DNA of 64,000 bases from Streptomyces sp. 378 (GCF_030124145.1 NZ_JASKMS010000001.1:124001-188000), one strand, 5' to 3'; positions 39,080-48,416 are shown, counted from the stretch's first letter. Notes: generated by a model not told the origin, from the letters alone. Numbers and translations are program-made.

Positions 39080-41170
39080 TCAGCGGTGCCGCTTGCGGCC
39101 ACTCTTGCCGGCGGTGCGCCGACGCTTCCGGGCGCGGCCGAGTCGGGCGGCGGGAGTAGGCAGTGCCCGGGCCGCGAGCTGCCCGAGCTCTTCGAGTCCG
39201 GCCCGGTCCGGGTGCGCGGAGTCCAGTGCGGCGGCAACCGCGTCCCTGGTATCGCGGCCCTGGGCACGCAGCACCTCCACGGCGCCGTCCCCGCCGCCCG
39301 CCAGTTCCACGAGCTGAAGCAGGTTCTCTGCGATCAGCAGCAGATGCTCGGCATCGGTCATGTCCTCGGGGGACAGCAGCTCATGGTGCGCCAGCGCGGT
39401 CAGCACGAGCGGCGCCAGCGCCGCGTCGCCGCGCAGCCCGCGCAGCAGCCGCTCGCCCTCGCCGTCCGGCAACGCCGTCAGCAGTACAGCGAGCATCGCC
39501 TGCGCCCGCACCCGGAAGGGCATGGACCGTACCGCTTCGACGAGTTGCCGCAGCGCGGCATCCCGCTCGCCGCGGGCCGCGATCCAGTCGGCCAGCTCCA
39601 CGCGGGCGGCATCCGGGTCGTAGTCGTCGGCGAGCACACCCAGCAGGCCGGCCGCCGACGCCTGGGCCAGCTCGCCGACCAGCGGTGCGTCCCGGCCGAC
39701 CGCCAGCAGCCGCTGCCGTACCGCCCGGGTACCCAGCTCGGTGAGACGGAGGAGCTCCACCGGTCCGGCAGTCAGCTCCTCACGCAGACGGCGGTCACGC
39801 TCCTGTGCCGCCGGGTCCGGCGCCACCCCTGGGGCGCCCAGCAGCTCCTCGAGCTCCGGCGGCATGCCCTCGGACAACTCGGGTTCAGCGGAAAGGTCGA
39901 CCTCGAGGAACACCGGATCTGCCATCCCCCACTCACGCTCGATCGCGCCCAGGTCCACCAGCGTGTCAAGCACCGTGCGCAGGTCCCGGTCGGCGTGCTC
40001 GAACCACATCCGGTGCTGGACGTCCGACCCGCCGTCCAACTGGAAGCGGACCCGGTAGGCCAGGTGAACGGAGTCACGCAGCCGCGGCCAGGGCATCGGG
40101 TACGGCAAGCTGTAGAGCGTGTTCAGCACGTCCTCCAGCACGTCCTCGTACGCATCGAAGAGCATCGACTCGACGTGCCAGCCACTGCGCGCCCCGATCA
40201 GGGCCTGCCGCAACTCAAAACACGCCTCGAAAGCACGGAGCCACAGCTGAAGCGGATCGGCCAGCACCGGTCGGGCCCTGGCCACCGCATACAACCGCCC
40301 CTTGGCCACCCGGACCAGCCGCGCCCTCTTCGCCCACTCCACCAGCAGCCCCAGCCGCGGCAGATCGGCCGAAGAGCGCGCCCCCTCGGCCTTGTCGCCG
40401 GTACCCAGCACGTCCACCAGCTCGCGGGCATCGGCCATCCGCAGCCGCCCCGCCGCCGTCACCGCGCGGCCGTCGCGCCCCGCCCACTCGGCGAGCCCGC
40501 GCAACTGCCCCACGATCGTCGAGGCCTCGGCCCGTCGGCGCAGCTCGTCGTCCGGGGGCAGCACCACGGGCAGTTGCGGCTCGGCCCGAGCCACACTGGA
40601 CAGAGCACGGCCGGTCAACCGCCGTTCCATGACCGTGTCCAGGGCCTGCTGGTCGTAGGCGACCTCCCCGCGCTGAGCACGCTCCGCGAACCGCTGCAAC
40701 GCCGCCCCGTCCAGGACATCCACGCCCTGCTCGGCGGCTGTCATCGCCCAGAACTTCGCCAAACCCCAGCGGGTACGGTCCGCCATCGCCCCCGGAAACA
40801 GCTCCGCAACCGCGTCGACCGCGGCGAGGGAGTCCTCAAGTGCGGGGCCCCGCGGATCCGCCAACCGCGCGGCGTGAAGAAAGCGCAGCAGCGTACGCAA
40901 CGTGCCCGGGGCGTCGCCGCGTTCCTCCCCGGGAAGTTCAGTGATGGTCTCCGGCAGCCAGCAGAGCAGCAGCTCCTCCACATGCCGCGGCTCCCACAGC
41001 CCCAGCCGACCATCCGCAGTCGCCCGGTGGCGGTAGTCCAGCGCCGACTCGGCCATGAACCCGTCCATCGGCAGCCCCTGCTCCCCGGCCCACCGGACCA
41101 GCCGGTCGACCAGCAGCCCGCACGCCGCCTCGAACTCCTCCTCGGCCCCGGCTTCGAACCGCATCCGCAT
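39080..41170 (-). CDS. Large uncharacterised protein (696 residues)
   Basis: 696 residues from ATG 41170. Almost entirely alpha-helical in appearance (for example DGFMAESALDYRHRATADGR, FWAMTAAEQGVDVLDGAALQ, DPLQLWLRAFEACFELRQAL, RVQHRM-type segments). It ends in a strongly basic tail (RARKRRRTAGKSGRKRHR) that could bind nucleic acid. No signal peptide, membrane span or enzyme motif recognised. Followed by the UPF0158 gene in the same direction. It is a Streptomyces-type hypothetical protein whose role cannot be read from the sequence. Confidence 0.7.
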   Translation of the reverse strand: MRMRFEAGAEEEFEAACGLLVDRLVRWAGEQGLPMDGFMAESALDYRHRATADGRLGLWEPRHVEELLLCWLPETITELPGEERGDAPGTLRTLLRFLHAARLADPRGPALEDSLAAVDAVAELFPGAMADRTRWGLAKFWAMTAAEQGVDVLDGAALQRFAERAQRGEVAYDQQALDTVMERRLTGRALSSVARAEPQLPVVLPPDDELRRRAEASTIVGQLRGLAEWAGRDGRAVTAAGRLRMADARELVDVLGTGDKAEGARSSADLPRLGLLVEWAKRARLVRVAKGRLYAVARARPVLADPLQLWLRAFEACFELRQALIGARSGWHVESMLFDAYEDVLEDVLNTLYSLPYPMPWPRLRDSVHLAYRVRFQLDGGSDVQHRMWFEHADRDLRTVLDTLVDLGAIEREWGMADPVFLEVDLSAEPELSEGMPPELEELLGAPGVAPDPAAQERDRRLREELTAGPVELLRLTELGTRAVRQRLLAVGRDAPLVGELAQASAAGLLGVLADDYDPDAARVELADWIAARGERDAALRQLVEAVRSMPFRVRAQAMLAVLLTALPDGEGERLLRGLRGDAALAPLVLTALAHHELLSPEDMTDAEHLLLIAENLLQLVELAGGGDGAVEVLRAQGRDTRDAVAAALDSAHPDRAGLEELGQLAARALPTPAARLGRARKRRRTAGKSGRKRHR

Positions 41171-41489
41171 GAAAACCCGCCAAACCTGTCCTCAGCACTC
41201 CCTGCCGCGCCACGCTACCGCCGAACCGCGACGCACAACGCCGCCGGGGACGAGCGGCCAGCTACCCGCCAGGGGTGCGGTCACGTGTTGTCGCGGCATG
41301 ACTACGTTTCGCTAATCCGATCAGTGAGCCGAGGGGGCGACGTCGGCACGCTTCAAGGCAACGGGGCGCGATGGAGGACCCGGGTTCGGAGGTATGCGAG
41401 GACCCTTTCCGCCGACTGGCGAGAGACCCACCGTCGGATGCCCGACCACCGAGACTGGCCCGAGGGGCCGACTGCCGACGGATCGCCCG

Positions 41490-41837
41490 AGCCGGATGTG
41501 AGATCTGTCGGGACCGGACAGTCCCCGCGATGCCGGTCGTTCCATCTGAGACCGGTGGATTTCACCCGTCGACACAGGGGCGGCGAGAGTCTCCTGATGG
41601 GGTGTCACGCACGGCTGTCCACCGGTTGTCCACCAGTACCCTTTGCGCCAGCGTGATCCATCCCCTATGAGCGGATAAAAGACCAGGTCAGAACCTTTGA
41701 TCGTCGACCTCGTCACAGAAAACGAACCTCCGACCTACGCATTACGATGCGCAGACCACGAGTGCCGATTGGCCAGGATTCCAAGGTCAACGAATACAAG
41801 AAACCCCAGGTCAAAGGCTTGACCTGGGGTTCATCGC
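41490..41837. repeat. Left flank of the intact tRNA-Thr, repeated at att site 4
   Basis: Pair of 34555-34899. Shares CTGTCCACCGGTTGTCCACC, the nearly identical terminal 110 bases, and a 16-base copy of the tRNA anticodon-arm sequence (GACCTACGCATTACGA at 41732-41747) about 105 bases from the real one. The stretch 41171-41489 between this repeat and the start of the 696-residue gene shows no gene. Confidence 0.8.
41801..41832 (-). terminator. Terminator of tRNA-Thr
   Basis: Inverted repeat AACCCCAGGTC (41802-41812) / GACCTGGGGTT (41821-41831), with an A-run on the plus side giving a U-tract, 7 bases beyond the tRNA 3' end. The parent stem of the copies at 11.0, 20.6 and 34.9 kb. Confidence 0.85.
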
Positions 41838-41839
41838 GG

Positions 41840-41913
41840 AGCCGCCTTCGGGATTCGAACCCGAGACCTACGCATTACGAGTGCGTTGCTCTGGCCATCT
41901 GAGCTAAGGCGGC
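41840..41913 (-). tRNA. tRNA-Thr (anticodon CGU)
   Basis: 74 bases on the minus strand fold as a cloverleaf. Acceptor stem GCCGCCT/AGGCGGC, D-arm GCTC...GAGC, anticodon arm ACGCA-CTCGTAA-TGCGT with anticodon CGT (reads ACG), T-arm TCGGG-TTCGAAT-CCCGA, discriminator T, no encoded CCA. It is the only complete copy; the four other sites in the window hold only its 3' half. A tRNA 3' end is a standard target of tyrosine integrases. Confidence 0.97.
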
Positions 41914-41978
41914 GCGCTGTCCGCACTATGGTGCGATCAGCAACGACGGTAAGTCTACACAGTTTCCGAGAGTGCTCC

Positions 41979-42015
41979 GCACCAGCCCCGGAGGCGGGCC
42001 TTCCGGGGCTGGTGC
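41979..42015 (-). terminator. Terminator of the exported peptidase gene
   Basis: A 16-base-pair stem, GCACCAGCCCCGGAGG / CCTTCCGGGGCTGGTGC with a short GC loop and one mismatch, begins 4 bases past the peptidase stop codon. Confidence 0.8.
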
Positions 42016-42019
42016 GGGG

Positions 42020-43642
42020 CTATGAGCAGCGTTTTCCGTCTTTGGGCGGGGTGCCGCTGAGGAGGTAGGCGTTGATCGTCCGGTCGATGCAGGAGCTGCC
42101 GCGGCCGTAGGCCGTGTGGCCGTCGCCCTCGTAGGTGAGCAGGCGCCCCGAGGAGAGCTGGCCGGCCAGGGCACGCGCCCAGCGGTACGGAGTCGCCGGG
42201 TCCCGGGTGGTGCCGACCACGACGATGGGCGCCGCGCCCTTCGCCTCGATGCGGTGCGCCTCGCCCGTGGCGTGCACCGGCCAGTACGCGCAGTTCAGAG
42301 CCGACCAGGCGAGGCCCTCACCGAAGACCGGCGACGCCTTCTCGAACGCGGGCAGCGCCTTGCGCACCTCCTCGGGGGTGGCGAAGGAGGGCGGCAGGTC
42401 CAGGCAGTTCACCGCCGCGTTGGCGAACATCAGGTTGCTGTAGGCGCCGTCGGCGTCCCGCTCGTAGTAGCCGTCGGACAGGACGAGGAGTCCGGAGCCG
42501 TCGTTCTCCTTCATCGCGGTCGTCAGCGCCTCGCGCAGCTGGTCCCACGAGCCCTCGTCGTACATGGCCGCGATCACGCCGGTCGTGGCGAGCGACTCGG
42601 TGAGCCTGCGGCCGTCGGCGTCGCCGGTGGCGGCGGGGCCGGTGTCCAGCTTGTCGAAGAACGCCTTGAGGTTCTCGCCCACCTGCTCGGGCGAGGTGCC
42701 CTTGCCGCCGAGCGGGCAGTCCGTCTGCCGCACGCAGTCCTTCGCGAACGACCGGAACGCCGTCTCGAAGCCCGCCGTCTGTTCGAGGTTCAGTCGCCGG
42801 GCCGGCAGCGACGGGTCCATCGCGCCGTCCAGCACCAGCCGGCCCGCCCGGTCCGGGAAGAGCCCGGCGTACGTCGCCCCGAGGAAGGTGCCGTACGAGG
42901 CGCCGACGAAGTTCAGCCTCTTGTCGCCGAGTGCCGCCCGCACGATGTCCATGTCCCGGGCCGCCTCCACGGTGGACACGTGGCGCAGCAGCCGGGGCGC
43001 GTCCGCGCCGCAGCCCTCGGCGAACGTCCGGAACGCCGTGACCAGCCCGTCGACCTCCTTCCCGTCGTCGGGCGTGGAGTCCGTCTGCGTGTGCGTGTCC
43101 ATGGCCGGCCCGTCCAGACACTCGACGGGCTCGCTTCGGGCCACGCCGCGCGGGTCCACCGCCACCATGTCGTAGCGGGCACGCACCTCGGCCGGGTAGC
43201 CGATGCCCGCGTACGCCTGCACGTAGCCGATCGCCGAGCCGCCCGGCCCGCCGGGGTTCACGAGCAGCGAGCCCAGCCGCTTGCCCGGGCCGGTGGCCTT
43301 CTTGCGGGTGACGGCGAGACGGATGTCGCCGGAGGACGGCTTGGCGTAGTCCAGCGGCGCCTTGAGGGTGGCGCACTCGAAGCCCTGGACGCCGCAGGCG
43401 CGCCAGGCCGGCTTCTGCCCGTAGTACGACGAGAGCGCCGCGGGGGTGGCCTGTGGCAGGGCGACCAGCGCGTCCTCCGCCGCCGCGGAGGCGGAGGACG
43501 TCGTCGTGCTCCCGGAGGAGCACGCGGAGACGAGCAGCGCGGCCGTGGCGAGGAGACCGGCGGCGGTCTTGGCCCGGCTTCGCGTCCTGCGGTGGAGGCC
43601 GCCGGAGCCGGAGGCCGAGCGGGGGATGCGCCTTGTGTCCAT
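42020..43642 (-). CDS. Secreted alpha/beta-hydrolase, tripeptidyl aminopeptidase (SlpD/SlpE-like lipoprotein)
   Basis: 540 residues from ATG 43642 (MDTRRIPRSASGSGGLHRRT). Signal peptide with lipobox VSAC. Alpha/beta-hydrolase features: NPGGPGGSA oxyanion segment, GASYGTFLGATYAGLFPDR nucleophile elbow (Ser in GxSxG), TRDPATPYRWA with the catalytic Asp and GDGHTAYGRG with the catalytic His. C-terminal TAP-like domain (CIDRTINAYLLSG). Streptomyces mycelium-associated peptidases of this family remove tripeptides from secreted proteins. Confidence 0.92.
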   Translation of the reverse strand: MDTRRIPRSASGSGGLHRRTRSRAKTAAGLLATAALLVSACSSGSTTTSSASAAAEDALVALPQATPAALSSYYGQKPAWRACGVQGFECATLKAPLDYAKPSSGDIRLAVTRKKATGPGKRLGSLLVNPGGPGGSAIGYVQAYAGIGYPAEVRARYDMVAVDPRGVARSEPVECLDGPAMDTHTQTDSTPDDGKEVDGLVTAFRTFAEGCGADAPRLLRHVSTVEAARDMDIVRAALGDKRLNFVGASYGTFLGATYAGLFPDRAGRLVLDGAMDPSLPARRLNLEQTAGFETAFRSFAKDCVRQTDCPLGGKGTSPEQVGENLKAFFDKLDTGPAATGDADGRRLTESLATTGVIAAMYDEGSWDQLREALTTAMKENDGSGLLVLSDGYYERDADGAYSNLMFANAAVNCLDLPPSFATPEEVRKALPAFEKASPVFGEGLAWSALNCAYWPVHATGEAHRIEAKGAAPIVVVGTTRDPATPYRWARALAGQLSSGRLLTYEGDGHTAYGRGSSCIDRTINAYLLSGTPPKDGKRCS

Positions 43643-43766
43643 CCAGCGAGCGTAACTCTGGGCGACGAATTGAGTGCCCTGCGTACACGCCATGCCTCGT
43701 ACGAGTTACGGCGTCAACCCGGCGTGCGGCCCGTGCGGCGGCCGACGCTCTCGCCCTGCCGGCCCC

Positions 43767-44972
43767 TCAGCCCGCCCTGAGCGCCATCGTCATCGCCTCC
43801 ACCGCGAGCAGCGGCGCCACATTGCGGTCGAGGGCGTCGCGGCAGGCGACGATCGCCTCGATGCGGCGGAGCGTGGACTCCGGGGAACCGGAGCGGGCGA
43901 GGCGCTCCAGTGCGTCCTCGGCGTCCGCGTTGGCGATGGCCACGCGCGAGCCGAGCTGGAGGGCGAGGACATCCCGGTAGAAGGCCGTGAGATCGGTCAG
44001 GGCCAGGTCGAGGCTGTCACGCTGCGTGCGCGTTCTGCGGCGCTTCTGCTTGTCCTCCAGGTCCTTCATCACGCCCGCGGTGCCGCGGGGCATGCGCCCG
44101 CCCTGGACAGCGCCGAGAGCGGCCTTCAGTTCCTCGGTCTCCTTGGAGTCCATTTCCTCCGCGAGCTGCTTGGCGTCCTCGGCGGCCGCGTCGACGAGCT
44201 CCTGGGCGGCCTTGAGCGCACCGCCGATCTCCTCGACGCGCAGCGGCAGCCTGAGTACGGCGGCTCGGCGCTCCCGCGCGGCCGGGTCGGTGGCCAGGCG
44301 ACGCGCCCGGTCGACATGGCCCTGGGTCGCGCGGGCGGCCGCGGCGGCGACGTCCGGCTCGATGCCCTCACGGCGGACGAGCATGTCGGCGACGGCGTCG
44401 ACCCTGGGGGTGCTCAGGTTCAGGTGGCGGCAACGGGAGCGGATGGTCGGCAGGACGTCCTCGATGGAGGGGGCGCACAGCAGCCAGACCGTGCGCGGAG
44501 CGGGCTCCTCGACGGCCTTGAGGACGGCGTTGGCCGACTTCTCGTTCAGCCGCTCGGCGTCCTCGACGAGGATGATCTGCCAGCGGCCGGTCGCCGGCGA
44601 GGTGAACGACTTGCGGACGGTGTCGCGCATGTCGTCGGCGAGGATCTGCGTGCCGACGGCGGCGACGGTGGTGACGTCGGCGTGCGTACCGATCAGTGCC
44701 GTGTGGCAGCCGTCGCAGAAGCCGCAGCCCGGGGAGCCGCCGAGGGCGCGGTCCGGGCTGACGCACTGGAGGGCCGCCGCGAACGCCCGCGCCGCCTGGT
44801 TGCGTCCGGCCCCGGGTGGGCCCGTGAACAGCCACGCGTGCGTCATCTTCGACGCCTCCGGCGGCGGGGTGCCGGTGGTGGCCGCGGTGACCAGGGCGTC
44901 GGCGTCCCGAGCGGCGGCGGCCAGCTGCTCGCTCACCCTCTCCTGCCCGACGAGGTCGTCCCACACGGTCAT
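43767..44972 (-). CDS. holB: DNA polymerase III delta' subunit
   Basis: 401 residues from ATG 44972 (MTVWDDLVGQERVSEQLAAA). Clamp-loader AAA+ fold with a degenerate P-loop (GPPGAGRNQAARAFA, Lys replaced as usual in delta'), a zinc module (CGFCDGCH), ILVEDAERLNEKSANAVLKA, and VEEPAPRTVWLLCAPSIEDV with the SRC motif (SRCRHLNL). It follows tmk in the same direction with a 131-base gap, the conserved order in streptomycetes. Confidence 0.95.
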   Translation of the reverse strand: MTVWDDLVGQERVSEQLAAAARDADALVTAATTGTPPPEASKMTHAWLFTGPPGAGRNQAARAFAAALQCVSPDRALGGSPGCGFCDGCHTALIGTHADVTTVAAVGTQILADDMRDTVRKSFTSPATGRWQIILVEDAERLNEKSANAVLKAVEEPAPRTVWLLCAPSIEDVLPTIRSRCRHLNLSTPRVDAVADMLVRREGIEPDVAAAAARATQGHVDRARRLATDPAARERRAAVLRLPLRVEEIGGALKAAQELVDAAAEDAKQLAEEMDSKETEELKAALGAVQGGRMPRGTAGVMKDLEDKQKRRRTRTQRDSLDLALTDLTAFYRDVLALQLGSRVAIANADAEDALERLARSGSPESTLRRIEAIVACRDALDRNVAPLLAVEAMTMALRAG

Positions 44973-45103
44973 GGGTCACGCCGCCCTTCCGTCACGTTCC
45001 GTGTTGCGAGATCCATTGTGGGGGCGACCACTGACAACGCCTGCCGCCCCCACCTGGCCCCGCGGTGGCGGGTTCGGGCTCCCGCGTCCGTCCGCCGGAG
45101 GCG

Positions 45104-48100
45104 TCAGCGCCCCCGGCCGCCCCTGCCCCGGCGTCCGCGCCCCTCGTCGGGCTCGTCGTGCGGTCCGAGCAGCTCGTCCGCCAGCGAGGGCAGGTCGTCC
45201 AGCGGCGTCTCCTCGGCCCAGTCGGACCGGCGGCGGCGCGGCGCCCCGTCGGCGTCGACCTGGGGCATCTCCCGCGTCCGGTCCTCGGTGCCCTCGGGCC
45301 GGGCGGCCGGGGCGTCCTCGCGGAAGTACCCGGGCGGAACCCGGTCCGCCGACTCGTCACCTCGTACGGGCGGCAGCACGGCCGTCTCCTCGGCGTCCCC
45401 CGGGCGGACCGGAGGCAGTACCGCCGTCTCCTCGGCATCCGGGCGGACCGGGGGCAGTACCGCCGTCTCCTCGGCCGCACCGGCGTCCCGGTCGCGCACC
45501 GGCGACAGGACCTCGGTCTGGTCACCGGCCGACGGAACCGGCGGCTTCGGCAGCTCGGCGGTCACCTCCGCGTCGGAGGCACCGGAGGTCCGGCCCGCAC
45601 CACGCTGTTCGTCCCGCACCGGGCGCAGCACCGTCGTGTCGTCACCCGCGCCACCGGGGGCCACCGCGGGCGTCGGCACGGTCGCCGCGTCCTGAGCCGG
45701 AGCCGCGGAACCCGTGGCGCGCTTCGGGGCAGAGCTCTTGGGGCCGGCCTCGGCCGCGGCGGCCGCCGCCTCCGCGAGCCGTCGTGCCTCCTCGGCCCGC
45801 AGCAGGGCCTGCTCGGCCTTGCGCTGCTTCTCCAGGCGGAGCGCCTCGGCCTCGGCACGCAGGCGCGCCTCCTCCTCGGCCTGCTTGCGGCGACGCTCCT
45901 CCTCGGCCTGGCGGCGGGCCTCCTCCTCGGCGCGGGCCTTCTCCTCCGCGAGAAGCCGGGCCCGCTCCTCCTCGGCCTTCCGGCGGGCTTCCTCGGCGCG
46001 GCGCCGGGCTTCCTCCGCCTGCCGTTCGGCCTCGCGGCGCTGCGCCTCCTCCAGCTCGCGGCGCTTGCGCTCCTCCTCCTCGGCGCGCAGCTTGGCGAGC
46101 TGCTCCTGGCGCTCGCGCTCCAGGCGCTCCTCCTCGGCCTTGCGGGCGGCCTCTTCCTCGGCCTTGCGGCGGGCTTCCTCCTCGGCCCTCCTGCGCGCCT
46201 CCTCCCGGGCCTCGATCTCGGCCTCGGACAGCGGCAGCACCTGGTCGAGCCGGTGCCGGATAACGGTCGTGACGGCTTCGGGCTCCTGCCCGGCGTCCAC
46301 CACCAGGTACCGCCCGGCGTCGGCCGCGGCCAGGGTGAGGAATCCGGCCCGCACGCGCGCGTGGAACTCGGCGGGCTCGGACTCCAGCCGGTCCGGCGCC
46401 TCGGTGAACCGCTCGCGGGCGGTCTCCGGCGCGACGTCCAGCAGCACGGTCAGATGCGGCACCAGCCCGTTCGTCGCCCAGCGGTTGATGCGGGCGATCT
46501 CGGTGGGCGACAGGTCACGGCCGGCGCCCTGGTAGGCGACGGACGAGTCGATGTACCGGTCGGAGATGACGACGGCTCCGCGCTCCAGGGCGGGCCGTAC
46601 GACGGTGTCGATGTGCTCGGCCCGGTCGGCCGCGTACAGCAGTGCCTCCGCGCGGTGGGACAGGCCCGCGCTCGACACGTCCAGCAGGATCGACCGCAGC
46701 CGCTTGCCGACCGGCGTCGCCCCCGGCTCGCGTGTCAGCACGACCTCGTGGCCCTTGCCGCGGATCCACTCGGCGAGCGCCTCGGCCTGCGTGGACTTGC
46801 CGGCTCCGTCGCCGCCCTCCAGGGCGATGAAGAAGCCGGAGGCCGCGGTCCCCGGCTCCGGGTCGTCGCCGCCGAGCAGCGCGTCCTTCAGGTCCTGCCG
46901 CAGGGGCACGCCGGAACGGTCGTCGACCTTGGCCAGCACCAGCGCGGCGACCGGCAGCAGCAGGGCGCCGGCCAGCATCAGCGTGAAGGCCGCGCCGCCG
47001 TGCGCGAAGACGAACTTGCCGCTCTCCAGCCGGTGCGGGCCGATCACCGCCGCCACCAGCGGGGCGATCACCGCGCCGAGCGCCACGCAGACCCGGACGA
47101 CCGCGTGCAGGTGCTCCGTGGTGCGGGGGCGCCGGTACTCCTCGGTCTCCTGGTCGAGCAGGGTGTGGCCGATGTTGGCGGACATGCCCGCGCCGACGCC
47201 GGCGAGCGCGAGGATCAGCAGCACGGTGGTGACGTCCGGGACCAGCCCGGCGGCCAGCAGGGCGACACCGGTGAAGGCGATCGTCAGCGCGAGCAGCCTG
47301 CGGCGGGACAGGGCGGGCAGGAGGGCGGGCGCCGTGCGGATGCCGACGACGACACCGCCGGTCAGCGCGGCCACGAACAGGCCGTAGAGCACCGGGCCGC
47401 CGCCCAGGTCCTTGGCGTGCAGCACGGCGACGGCGACCGCGGCCGACACCGCGGCGGCGACGGCGGCGCAGGCGAGGACCAGCAGCGGCATCGCGCCGGT
47501 GCGGCCCTTGTCGGTGCCGGTGCCGGTCTTCGGGCGGCGCAGCCCTTCGAGCGGTGACCGTGCGCGCGGGGTGCGCGTGCCGGGCAGTTCCAGGAAGGTC
47601 AGCACGGACAGGGACGCGGCGAAGAGCCCGGCCGCCACGTAGGAGGCGAGGGCCGCCTGGTGCTGGCCGAACCAGTCGATACCGGCGCCGAGAAGGTTGT
47701 TGAACAGGGACGCCACGACCAGCGCGACGGCCGCGAGGGGGATCGCCACGAAGCCGGTGCGCAGGGACAGGCGGCGCAGGGCGTCCATGTGGTCGGGCAG
47801 GGGCCGGACCGTCGCGCCCTCCGGCGGCGGGGCGGGCAGCAGCGCGGGAGCCGCGCTCTCGCGGCACACCGTCCAGAACCGCTCGGCGACCCCGGTGACG
47901 AAGGCCGTGACGAGAAGGACGGCCAGTGCGTCCTCGGGCGTCCAGTCGATCCACAGGGGCGCGACGATGAGCAGCGCCGCGCGCAGCCCGTCGGCGCCCA
48001 CCATGGTCCAGCGGCGGTCCAGGGGGCCGTCCTGCGAGGTGAGGGCGGTGAGCGGGCCGAGCAGCACGGCGCCGAACAGGAGCGTCGCGAGGATGCGCAC

Positions 48101-48361
48101 CCCGAAAACGGTCGCCACTGCGAACGCCACGCCGCGATAGCCGCCCCCGAACGAGTCTTCGGCTACGGCCGCCTGGAGCGCGAGGACGACCAGCACGAGA
48201 AGGGCGAGGGTGTCCCCCACACCTCCCACGAGCTGTGCGCTCCACAACCGCTTCAGCTGCGGTCGGCGCAGCAGGGCGCGGACGGCCCGCTCGCGGGAGT
48301 CGGCGACCAGGGCATCGTCGGGGGCGGGCTGAGGGGCCGTTGGGTGGTCGGCTCGCGTCAT
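45104..48361 (-). CDS. tmk: dTMP kinase fused to an N-terminal MFS-like membrane domain and a C-terminal coiled coil
   Basis: 1085 residues. Residues about 30-490 are a hydrophobic MFS-like region with about 12 segments. Residues about 505-710 are thymidylate kinase: FIALEGGDGAGKSTQAEALA (P-loop), TREPGATPVGKRLRSILLD, and DRYIDSSVAYQGAGRDL (DRY motif). Residues about 715-865 are an unbroken Glu/Arg/Ala-rich coiled coil. The last 200 residues are disordered and contain three copies of AEETAVLPPVR. The kinase makes dTDP for DNA synthesis; the membrane half is presumed to anchor it. Confidence 0.95.
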   Translation of the reverse strand: MTRADHPTAPQPAPDDALVADSRERAVRALLRRPQLKRLWSAQLVGGVGDTLALLVLVVLALQAAVAEDSFGGGYRGVAFAVATVFGVRILATLLFGAVLLGPLTALTSQDGPLDRRWTMVGADGLRAALLIVAPLWIDWTPEDALAVLLVTAFVTGVAERFWTVCRESAAPALLPAPPPEGATVRPLPDHMDALRRLSLRTGFVAIPLAAVALVVASLFNNLLGAGIDWFGQHQAALASYVAAGLFAASLSVLTFLELPGTRTPRARSPLEGLRRPKTGTGTDKGRTGAMPLLVLACAAVAAAVSAAVAVAVLHAKDLGGGPVLYGLFVAALTGGVVVGIRTAPALLPALSRRRLLALTIAFTGVALLAAGLVPDVTTVLLILALAGVGAGMSANIGHTLLDQETEEYRRPRTTEHLHAVVRVCVALGAVIAPLVAAVIGPHRLESGKFVFAHGGAAFTLMLAGALLLPVAALVLAKVDDRSGVPLRQDLKDALLGGDDPEPGTAASGFFIALEGGDGAGKSTQAEALAEWIRGKGHEVVLTREPGATPVGKRLRSILLDVSSAGLSHRAEALLYAADRAEHIDTVVRPALERGAVVISDRYIDSSVAYQGAGRDLSPTEIARINRWATNGLVPHLTVLLDVAPETARERFTEAPDRLESEPAEFHARVRAGFLTLAAADAGRYLVVDAGQEPEAVTTVIRHRLDQVLPLSEAEIEAREEARRRAEEEARRKAEEEAARKAEEERLERERQEQLAKLRAEEEERKRRELEEAQRREAERQAEEARRRAEEARRKAEEERARLLAEEKARAEEEARRQAEEERRRKQAEEEARLRAEAEALRLEKQRKAEQALLRAEEARRLAEAAAAAAEAGPKSSAPKRATGSAAPAQDAATVPTPAVAPGGAGDDTTVLRPVRDEQRGAGRTSGASDAEVTAELPKPPVPSAGDQTEVLSPVRDRDAGAAEETAVLPPVRPDAEETAVLPPVRPGDAEETAVLPPVRGDESADRVPPGYFREDAPAARPEGTEDRTREMPQVDADGAPRRRRSDWAEETPLDDLPSLADELLGPHDEPDEGRGRRGRGGRGR

Positions 48362-48416
48362 GCGTTCAGCCTATCGGGAGCCACCGTCACCCTGGAGGGC
48401 GCGGCCTGGCATGCGC

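Noticed and set aside
45065..47557. Plus-strand frame across tmk
   Set aside because: Antisense to the dTMP kinase coiled coil; Leu-rich product is an artefact of the repeated GAG/GCC codons.
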